Source: Prevotellaceae bacterium
GTDB taxonomy: Bacteria > Bacteroidota > Bacteroidia > Bacteroidales > UBA932
Length of the DNA: 8,612 bases
Direction of reading: 5' to 3'
Assembly (NCBI GenBank): GCA_031288885.1
Contig: JAITQP010000120.1
Span: forward strand, 1-8,612
In this document: positions 1 to 6,108 of the stretch, one piece after another
Numbering within the stretch: position 1 is the first letter of the stretch
Layout: each line of letters begins with the position of its first letter
Notes under the pieces: generated by a model
What the model was told of the DNA's origin: nothing
The model's input: only the letters and a program-made list of their open reading frames with translations
Database searches by the model: none
Program-made: the position numbers and the translations under genes

Positions 1-8
1 TTTTTCAT
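1..8 (-). CDS. Possible start of the next gene in the operon (cut by the window edge)
   Basis: On the minus strand ATGAAAAA begins 16 bases after the zinc lipoprotein stop. ATG-AAA-AA(N) gives Met-Lys-Lys/Asn, a very common start for exported Bacteroidota proteins. Zinc lipoproteins of this type are often followed by another lipoprotein gene of the cluster, as far as I recall. Only two full codons are visible, so neither product nor coding status can be judged. Confidence 0.3.
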
Positions 9-24
9 AAATATCTAATATTCG

Positions 25-957
25 TTAATTGTGTAGGAGTACATAGTTAAAGGCCTCGTCAACCAGCGTGGCGAGCCCCTTTTCTCCGGTAACCCGATCG
101 TCAAACAGCGCAATGTTAAAAGCATCCTTGTAGTACTTTTCAACAATTGCCAGCTTTTGGCGCAGGTGGCTTGCCGCTTGGGGGTTTTCCGTGCTTGTTT
201 GGGCAATCGGGATGACCGTATTCTCAAACCAGTCAAGACCTCTTATCAAGATCCACGCCACCACCTCAACAAAGTCCTCCTCGGGCGAAGACATTGAGTA
301 GGGCGAAAAGAAGCCTCTCTTGAAAGCGTCGTCGTCCTCGTAGTTTCCCCATCCGGTGGGGTCGTAAAAGGCTCTTGAAATGCTGTTAAATTCAACCGGA
401 TAGTAAATAAATTGGTTGAGGATATGCCCGTACTCATGCTCTATAACGCGCAGGTAGTCGCGCAGCACCGTTTCGTTGCTGGGCTCAAAGGCGTTTACGT
501 TGGACAGAAAAATCCTTGCCGCGCCCTCGGCAGTACCCAGCACCATGGCGCCGCCGCCGGCAGCGTACTCCGGACTTCCCGCCAGCACGATAGTTTTGGG
601 GGCGTATCGCTGGAGGAAGCCGTACGGCGCGGCGTACAGAAAGGGGTCAAACCACATTTTGGCCAGCGCGCTCATCATGGGCTTCACTTTTGCCTCCTGC
701 ACCGGCGTAATTTTTTTGCCAATGCTCGTGTAGATCATCGAGGCGTCCCAGCGGTAAACGATTTCGATGTTGTACGGTATCAGAAACGTTTCCTCCAGCC
801 ATACGTCGAGCTCCGTTTTGGGGTACTCATACCCGCCCAAGTTCGGAATGTCGAGATTTGGGTCCATGGCTTCGTTTGGACGGCAGGCGCTGAGGAGCAG
901 CGCCGCGCACGCCGCGCACGCAACGGCAACCCACGTTTTTAAGTTCATCCTTTTCAT
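25..957 (-). CDS. Substrate-import-associated zinc metallohydrolase lipoprotein (putative Peptidase_Mx1 type)
   Basis: The product is 310 residues from the ATG at 957. Its type II signal peptide, MKRMNLKTW then an Ala/Cys-rich core, ends LLLSAC with Cys25 as the lipidated residue. Active-site candidates are HEYGH (174-178, bases 424-438) within VIEHEYGHILNQF, and EEDFVE (226-231, bases 265-282), whose acidic residues may give the third zinc ligand. This layout fits the zinc-binding metallopeptidase family (PF15890) known to occur beside SusC/SusD pairs (TIGR04549-like). It is probably tethered at the outer membrane, where it could trim a substrate before or during import. Whether it cuts peptides is not proven for this protein. 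An in-frame ATG at 996 would add 13 residues ahead of the signal peptide and begins 2 bases after the susD stop. The 957 start is preferred because the Lys/Arg n-region and the A-rich leader fit it; 948 is also possible. Confidence 0.88.
   Translation of the reverse strand: MKRMNLKTWVAVACAACAALLLSACRPNEAMDPNLDIPNLGGYEYPKTELDVWLEETFLIPYNIEIVYRWDASMIYTSIGKKITPVQEAKVKPMMSALAKMWFDPFLYAAPYGFLQRYAPKTIVLAGSPEYAAGGGAMVLGTAEGAARIFLSNVNAFEPSNETVLRDYLRVIEHEYGHILNQFIYYPVEFNSISRAFYDPTGWGNYEDDDAFKRGFFSPYSMSSPEEDFVEVVAWILIRGLDWFENTVIPIAQTSTENPQAASHLRQKLAIVEKYYKDAFNIALFDDRVTGEKGLATLVDEAFNYVLLHN
902..919 (-). repeat. 9-bp tandem duplication in the lipoprotein signal peptide
   Basis: GCCGCGCAC occurs twice in exact tandem on the plus strand (902-910 and 911-919). 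In the coding frame it gives the repeated Cys-Ala-Ala in the hydrophobic core of the signal peptide of the zinc lipoprotein. The unit is nine bases, so gain or loss keeps the frame. Confidence 0.7.
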
Positions 958-969
958 TTTTAATGTTTC
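958..969 (-). promoter_or_regulatory. A-rich translation-start region of the zinc lipoprotein gene
   Basis: On the coding strand the 12 bases GAAACATTAAAA sit directly before the ATG at 957. Bacteroidota genes often lack a Shine-Dalgarno sequence and use an A-rich stretch here. It supports the 957 start over 996, whose upstream region is the end of the susD-like gene. Confidence 0.45.
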
Positions 970-998
970 TTTGTATATATTTACACCGTTAAGCATTG

Positions 999-2687
999 CT
1001 ATTCATCGTATATTATGTTAGGCCACGGCTCCCGTATCTTTTTCATGGGGTTTGACCTCAGGCCGGAGAGGAGCGTGGAGGCCGGCAGCTGCAAAATCCG
1101 GTTGTCGTCGTCGGGGTAGAGCGTGCGGGTCATGTTGTCCGACAAGCGCGTGTGGGAGATGGGGATGTTCCACCGGAGAACGTCCAAATACCGCATTCCC
1201 TCAAATATAAACTCCGCGCGGCGAAAATCCATAATCGCCATGATGAGCTCCCGCTGCAGCAGGTCGGCGGCGCCGCTTTCAGTAAACCTGTGCCGGTTAA
1301 ATTCATTATTCACAAACGTCTCGTCGTCGCTGATTTTGGCACGGTAGTAATTGTGGATTTTGTCCGCATCCAAGCGGCGGGCGCCGTAGCTGTAGTTGTA
1401 GATTTTTTTCTGCGTGTACAGGTTCAAATCGTCGATTGCCTCCTGCGAGTTGCCCAGCATGGCTTGGGCTTCGGCTCTGGCCAGCAGCACCTCCTCCAGC
1501 CGGAAGAGGTTGACCTTGTTGTACACGTAGCCGATGCCCGCCGCTTCGTTAACCAGCAGCATGTCCTCGTAGTACTTTACGATAAATCCGGTCGGGTCGC
1601 CCGTGAACTGTAGCGGCGTTACGGCCCAGCTTCCGCCGGTTGCGTTGGTTGTAATGATGGAGGTCAGCGTGGTGAGGTCGTAGGCGTAGCTGGTGAGGAG
1701 CGTTCCCAAAAAAGTGCGCATTGCCAGCGTTTCAACCTCTATCATCAGCAGGTAGGAGGCGTTTTGAGGGTCGGAGAACATAAGCCCGGGCTGGTACAAG
1801 TCCGTGCCTTTTGCCCTAAATTCGCCCATATCAAACAGCGTATTTCCGGCGTACTGGTAGGCAAGGTCGGTGGAGTCTACGTATATTTTCGGCGAGCCGT
1901 CGAAGTTTTCTCCGGCGGGAGCGGTAAACGTAGCGGCCATCGGGAATAGCTTGTTGGCGTAATTTACCGCGCCCCGATAGTCTTCGGTAAACAGGCAAAA
2001 CCTGACGGCAAACGCGTAGGCGGCGTCGCGCGTAAAGCGAAACTTCGGCTTGTCGTAGGTGGCGGCGGGGCCTATGTTATCTATCTCCTCAAAGAGGTCT
2101 TTTTTGATTTTTTCCAGCGTAACCGCAACGGTTTCCCTGTCGTACTTCTTAAAGGTTTCCTCCTCCGGCTCTACCACGTAGGGGACGCCCGAGCTGGAGC
2201 CGGCGTTTTTGGCAAACATGTTGGAGAATAGCGTCAGGAGCATGAAGTGGTTGTAGGCTCTGCATATCCTTGCCTCGGCGCGGGCAAGCTTTGCCTGCGT
2301 AGGGTTGAGCTCGTTTTGGTGCTCCTCGAGCGCCTTCAGCGCAAAGTTGCAGTAGCTGATAGCCTCGTAGGAGGCCTCCCAGAAGCGCTCGTGGGAGTCG
2401 TCGGTTTCGCTGGGCGTGTGCGGCATCCAGTAGAAGCCGCCGCGCATAAAGTCAAACATCTCCGCCTGCTGGCTGCCCTGAAACGTGGAGCCAAAGGAGG
2501 TCATCCCGTCGCAGCGCGCCTCAATCATGGCCGCGTAGGTGCGCTTGGGGTAGGCGTTGGCTAACAGGCGCCATATTTTATCCATCGAGTCTATTTCCGT
2601 TCTGTTGTCGGGGAGCGTATCCAGAAATTCGTTGCACCCTCCGCAGAGGATGCAGGCTATGAGTATTGTAAGTATGGACTTTTTCAT
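999..2687 (-). CDS. SusD/RagB-family nutrient-binding outer-membrane lipoprotein
   Basis: The product is 562 residues, a usual size. It is the surface lipoprotein that sits as a lid on the SusC barrel and binds the ligand. The start MKKSILTILIAC with Cys18 gives a type II signal peptide; the residues before the lipid Cys are C-G-G, looser than the usual L-[AS]-[GA]. The N-terminal half (about 20-250) is helical and TPR-like, as in SusD-like_3. The C-terminal SusD_RagB region shows FRLEEVLLARAEAQAMLG (about 395-412) and the hallmark RRAEFIFEGMRYLDVLRW (489-506). The gene starts 18 bases after the susC-like stop and ends with TAG at 1001-999, 41 bases before the next lipoprotein start. Pairing with the adjacent SusC is strongly implied. 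Ligand-contacting residues vary between family members, so the substrate cannot be read from the sequence. Confidence 0.96.
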   Translation of the reverse strand: MKKSILTILIACILCGGCNEFLDTLPDNRTEIDSMDKIWRLLANAYPKRTYAAMIEARCDGMTSFGSTFQGSQQAEMFDFMRGGFYWMPHTPSETDDSHERFWEASYEAISYCNFALKALEEHQNELNPTQAKLARAEARICRAYNHFMLLTLFSNMFAKNAGSSSGVPYVVEPEEETFKKYDRETVAVTLEKIKKDLFEEIDNIGPAATYDKPKFRFTRDAAYAFAVRFCLFTEDYRGAVNYANKLFPMAATFTAPAGENFDGSPKIYVDSTDLAYQYAGNTLFDMGEFRAKGTDLYQPGLMFSDPQNASYLLMIEVETLAMRTFLGTLLTSYAYDLTTLTSIITTNATGGSWAVTPLQFTGDPTGFIVKYYEDMLLVNEAAGIGYVYNKVNLFRLEEVLLARAEAQAMLGNSQEAIDDLNLYTQKKIYNYSYGARRLDADKIHNYYRAKISDDETFVNNEFNRHRFTESGAADLLQRELIMAIMDFRRAEFIFEGMRYLDVLRWNIPISHTRLSDNMTRTLYPDDDNRILQLPASTLLSGLRSNPMKKIREPWPNIIYDE

Positions 2688-2705
2688 ATTTCGTTCAAAT
2701 CGTTT

Positions 2706-5700
2706 TTAAAAACCTAACGTTACGGAAACAATAACCTGCGGCAATGCCGGCAGCGCAACGCCGCCTGTGTTCAAAAATTCGGGGTCTTGCCCGTTCAGCC
2801 GGCTGTCGGAGTAAATCAGCCACAGGTCTTTGCCCGTTACCCTGAGGGAGGCGGTGCGGACTGATTTTAGCGCCTCCAGCCACTCCGTGGGCACATCGTA
2901 GCTGAGCGATAGCGATTTTAGGCGGATAAAATCGCCCCGCGCAACGCGCACGCTGGAGAAGTTGTAGTTGTTGTAGGGGTACGACAGGCTGTTTTCCATG
3001 GCGTCGAGCCTGCCTATGATGGACGGTACGGTTGTTGTTTTCTCATCGCCGCTCATCACCCAGCGGTTTTTGAAGTCGCGCGATAGCGCCGACAAGTCCG
3101 AGTACTGCTCCGAAAAGGAGGGGTGAAGCCGCACCATGCTCCCCCACTGGTAGGAGAAAAACAGGTTGAGCGAAATGCCTTTCCACGTAAGCGTATTGTT
3201 GAGCCCGCCCGTGTAGGGGGGGTCAACGGGGCCTTCGTACTTCAGGTAGTCGGTATTGACGGATTGGAGGTAGGCGTCGCTTCGGGGCTCGGAGCCGTCG
3301 GGCTGCTCAAACAGGGGCGTTCCGTTGCTGGGGTCGAGCCCCACAAACGGGATGGAGAAGAGCGAGTTGACCGGATAGCCGTTTTTGTTCCCGCCCGTTT
3401 GCGAAACCAAATCCATGATTTGGGGCAGGTTTTTAGCGTTTCGTATTTCGTTGAAGGAGTAGCCGAAGGTAACGTTGGCCTTCCACTCCCAGTCCTCCGT
3501 TTTAACCGGCGAGCCGCCCAGCACGAGGTCAATGCCCTTGCTGTAGAGGTCGGCGTAGTTGGAGAGCTTTTCTATTTGCCCGCCAATGCCGGAGTCCTTT
3601 ATTTCGGCAATCAGGTCAAAGCTCCAGCGCGTCCAGTGCTCAAACGAAAAGTCGAGGCGGTTTTGGAACATCGCAAAGTCGAAGCCCACGTTCAGCATGT
3701 AAGCTTTTTCCCACGTCAGGTAGGCGTTTCCCAAGGAGGAGTAGGTGATGGTGTTTTGGCGGTATCCCCCCGGGGCAAACGTCAGGTCGTCGTAGAAGAT
3801 GGCGGACGAGTTGGTGGCGGGCGGCATGGTGGCGTTCAGGCCGAAGCTCGCTCGGAAGCTCATGGCGCTGAAAATCGGGGATAACGGCTCCATGAAGCTT
3901 TCGTTAATAATGTTCCACTTGCCGGCAAACGTTCCCGTGGGCAGCCATCTTGCCGACGCGTCTTTGCCCAGCGCGTTGGAGCCGTCGTAGCGGACGGACG
4001 CCGAAAGGGAGTAGCGGCGGTCGAAGGCGTAGTCGGCGTTGCCGAAGAACGCAACGAAGCGCTCGTACGCGTACGTGCTCGCAAAGCGGGAGGTGTTCTC
4101 CTCGCGCAGCTTGCGGGCGTAATCGGAGTTTTCCACAAACCGGCGACCGTTGTAGTAAAGGTAACCGGCTATGGAGGAGGTTGTTAGGTACTTATCGACG
4201 TACTTTACATCCATACCTCCAAAAAATGAAAACTCGTGGGTGCGCTCGCCTCCCCATACTGTGTTGTAGGAGAGGGTGTTGCGAACGTAGTAGTTCTGCA
4301 TCTTGTTGCCCCTTTGGCGCAAAAATCCTCCCTCGTTCAGCACGGATATCTTTTGCTCGGCAGGGTCTTCCACATCCTTCCACAAAAAGGGGTTGTTTTT
4401 GCGCACAATGGCGTTGATGGCAGCGCGGTAGGCCTCGGAGGCGTTGGCCGTTTCGGTAATGGTGTGGTCTAAGCCCGCCTGCACGTACCTCAAGCATCCG
4501 GTAAAGCCGTACTTCAGGCCTTTCACCAGCTCGTACTTGAGCTCGGCCTGCGCCTTTATGTCTATCATGTTTTGCTCCATCCAGTTGTTTTGGAGCTCGT
4601 GCAGGATGTTAAACGGGGCAAAGTTCATCTGAACAAATTCGAGGTCTCCGTTTTCGTCGTACGGCCTCACGGCGCGGCTGGTGTTGTAGGCGTAGCTGAA
4701 CGGGTTGGTGTCGAAGTCGCGCGACCAGCTGCCGCGCACGGGGTCGCTGCCGCGGTTAAACGACCCGGGCACCTGCTGGTCGCGGTACGAGCCCAGCAGC
4801 TGGAGGGCGGTGGAGAGCTTGGAGGTGACTTCGTAGTCGTTGCGGATGTTGAAGGTGTAGCGGCTCACCTTGTCGGCTATGGTAACTCCGGCGTCGTGCA
4901 GGAAGCTCAGCGAGGCGTACGTTTTCGACTTGTCCGTTCCGGTGGATATGCTGAGCGAGTGCTCCTGCATCAGGTTATTGGTAAAAAGCAGGTCAAACCA
5001 GTCGGTATTGGCCTTTGCGTAGGGGAGGAGGAAATTTTTCCGCCCCTCCGGACTGTTTATCACCTGAAATCCGGTGTTTTCGTCCGCCACAAAGAGCGCC
5101 TGATACATCTTGCCGTAGGGCCCGCTGGACGCCCAGTTGACCATATCCACGGGCAGCCAGCCCTTGCGCTCCAGCTCGGCGTTTACCGCCATTTGGTCGG
5201 CGGAGTTCATGATGTCGAAGCTGGCGTAGCTGGGCTTTGACCTCACGGTAAGGTTGCTCGTGTAGGTAACGCGCGGCGCGCCCGACTGCCCCCGCTTGGT
5301 GGTTATCACGATAACGCCGTTCATGGCGCGCGCGCCGTAGAGCGCCGTGGCCTGCGCGTCCTTCAGGATGTCCATGGAGGCGATGTCGGAGGCGCTGAGG
5401 CCGGCAACCGACGAGCCGAGCAGCGTGGTGGGGTCGCCGCTCGAGAGCTGGTCGTTCGACACGTTCACAATATCCTCCAGCACCACGCCGTCAACCACCC
5501 ACAGCGGCTTGTTCTCGCCGTTGATGGACGTGGCGCCGCGAATGCGCACCTTGGGCGCCGACCCAAACGTGCTGGAAACGTTTTGAATGGAAACGCCCGC
5601 GGCTTTCCCCTCAAGCATCCGGCTTACGTCCACGCCGCCGGACAGCTTGAGGTCTTCCATGTCAACCTTGACGGAGGAGCCCGTAAACATCTCCTTCTTT

Positions 5701-6041
5701 ACATCCTTAAAGCCGGTAACAACAATGTCCTCCAAGCCAACAGACGTTTCCTTCAGCTGAACGTTGATAACGTTTGCGGCGCCAACCTTAACTTTTTGCT
5801 TTTCGTAGCCAAGATAGTTAAAAATAAGCACAAATTCCGTCCTGTCGGAGGGCAGGGTAATGGAGTACATGCCGTCAGCGCCCGACAGCGTGCCCATGGA
5901 GGAGCGCTCCACGCTTATCGACGCGGCAAAAACCCCCGCACCGGTTTCATCCGTAACCCTGCCGCTTATTGTCCGCTGAGCAAATGTGTGCGTTGCCGAA
6001 AAAGCAAATAGCATCAGGAGTAGTAATGTTGTTTTTTTCAT
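2706..6041 (-). CDS. SusC/RagA-family TonB-linked outer-membrane transporter
   Basis: The product is 1111 residues, normal for SusC-like proteins. It forms the outer-membrane barrel through which TonB-ExbBD energy drives uptake of a ligand captured with the SusD partner. A type I signal peptide (KK, hydrophobic stretch 5-15, cleavage probably after THTFA at residue 21) leads into a carboxypeptidase-D regulatory-like domain (about 23-97). EDIVVTGF (104-111) is a TonB-box-like or linker stretch. The plug (about 112-250) contains VRIRGATSINGENKPLWVVD and the SusC signature from D224 to G251 (LKDAQATALYGARAMNGV). The rest is the beta-barrel, ending TLGF with the terminal Phe typical for BAM recognition. 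There is no STN domain, so it is unlikely to signal directly to an anti-sigma factor. Start: ATG at 6041 with a weak GGAAA 10 bases upstream. The susD-like gene follows after 18 bases. Substrate is unknown; a RagA-like peptide role fits the peptidase neighbour. Confidence 0.96.
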   Translation of the reverse strand: MKKTTLLLLMLFAFSATHTFAQRTISGRVTDETGAGVFAASISVERSSMGTLSGADGMYSITLPSDRTEFVLIFNYLGYEKQKVKVGAANVINVQLKETSVGLEDIVVTGFKDVKKEMFTGSSVKVDMEDLKLSGGVDVSRMLEGKAAGVSIQNVSSTFGSAPKVRIRGATSINGENKPLWVVDGVVLEDIVNVSNDQLSSGDPTTLLGSSVAGLSASDIASMDILKDAQATALYGARAMNGVIVITTKRGQSGAPRVTYTSNLTVRSKPSYASFDIMNSADQMAVNAELERKGWLPVDMVNWASSGPYGKMYQALFVADENTGFQVINSPEGRKNFLLPYAKANTDWFDLLFTNNLMQEHSLSISTGTDKSKTYASLSFLHDAGVTIADKVSRYTFNIRNDYEVTSKLSTALQLLGSYRDQQVPGSFNRGSDPVRGSWSRDFDTNPFSYAYNTSRAVRPYDENGDLEFVQMNFAPFNILHELQNNWMEQNMIDIKAQAELKYELVKGLKYGFTGCLRYVQAGLDHTITETANASEAYRAAINAIVRKNNPFLWKDVEDPAEQKISVLNEGGFLRQRGNKMQNYYVRNTLSYNTVWGGERTHEFSFFGGMDVKYVDKYLTTSSIAGYLYYNGRRFVENSDYARKLREENTSRFASTYAYERFVAFFGNADYAFDRRYSLSASVRYDGSNALGKDASARWLPTGTFAGKWNIINESFMEPLSPIFSAMSFRASFGLNATMPPATNSSAIFYDDLTFAPGGYRQNTITYSSLGNAYLTWEKAYMLNVGFDFAMFQNRLDFSFEHWTRWSFDLIAEIKDSGIGGQIEKLSNYADLYSKGIDLVLGGSPVKTEDWEWKANVTFGYSFNEIRNAKNLPQIMDLVSQTGGNKNGYPVNSLFSIPFVGLDPSNGTPLFEQPDGSEPRSDAYLQSVNTDYLKYEGPVDPPYTGGLNNTLTWKGISLNLFFSYQWGSMVRLHPSFSEQYSDLSALSRDFKNRWVMSGDEKTTTVPSIIGRLDAMENSLSYPYNNYNFSSVRVARGDFIRLKSLSLSYDVPTEWLEALKSVRTASLRVTGKDLWLIYSDSRLNGQDPEFLNTGGVALPALPQVIVSVTLGF

Positions 6042-6086
6042 TCAAAAATTTCCGTTAATTATGCCACCTGTGAATTGTTGTTGTGC

Positions 6087-6108
6087 GGGCGGTGGCTACT
6101 CACCGCCC
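6087..6108 (-). other. Perfect 8-bp GC-rich hairpin spanning the BspA-like gene stop codon
   Basis: The two arms, GGGCGGTG (6087-6094) and CACCGCCC (6101-6108), are exact inverted repeats around a 6-base loop. The TAG stop (6098-6096) falls across the loop and one arm. On the minus strand it is followed by GCACAACAACAATTCACAGG, which has no T-tract, so it is not a standard intrinsic terminator. It could limit read-through, stabilise a 3' end or simply result from the RGGE codons. The structure is seen; the role is inferred. Confidence 0.5.

Noticed and set aside
1..24. Small AT hairpin (AATAT/ATATT) after the zinc lipoprotein stop as a terminator
   Set aside because: A five-pair A-T stem is too weak, and a likely start codon follows immediately.
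412..942. Plus-strand open frame of 176 codons opposite the zinc lipoprotein gene
   Set aside because: The minus-strand frame has a signal peptide, lipobox and HExxH motif. The plus-strand product has no recognisable features.
3123..3884. Plus-strand open frame of 253 codons opposite the susC-like gene
   Set aside because: It lies wholly antisense to a well-supported SusC barrel. Its product is Val/Gly/Arg-rich with no recognisable domain, as expected from the complement of a GC-rich coding frame.
4572..5240. Plus-strand open frame of 222 codons opposite the susC-like gene
   Set aside because: It is fully antisense to the plug/barrel region of the susC-like gene, has low-complexity Val/Gly/Ala composition and no family signature.
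6042..6056. Bacteroidota -7-like element (AATTTTTG) before the susC-like gene
   Set aside because: It matches TAnnTTTG at 7 of 8 positions but sits one base from the ATG, so transcription would start inside the gene. No -33 TTTG is placed correctly.
6087..6108. Intrinsic terminator after the BspA-like gene
   Set aside because: The stem is strong, but no T-tract follows on the transcribed strand; the next bases are GCACAACAAC. Reported as a hairpin only.
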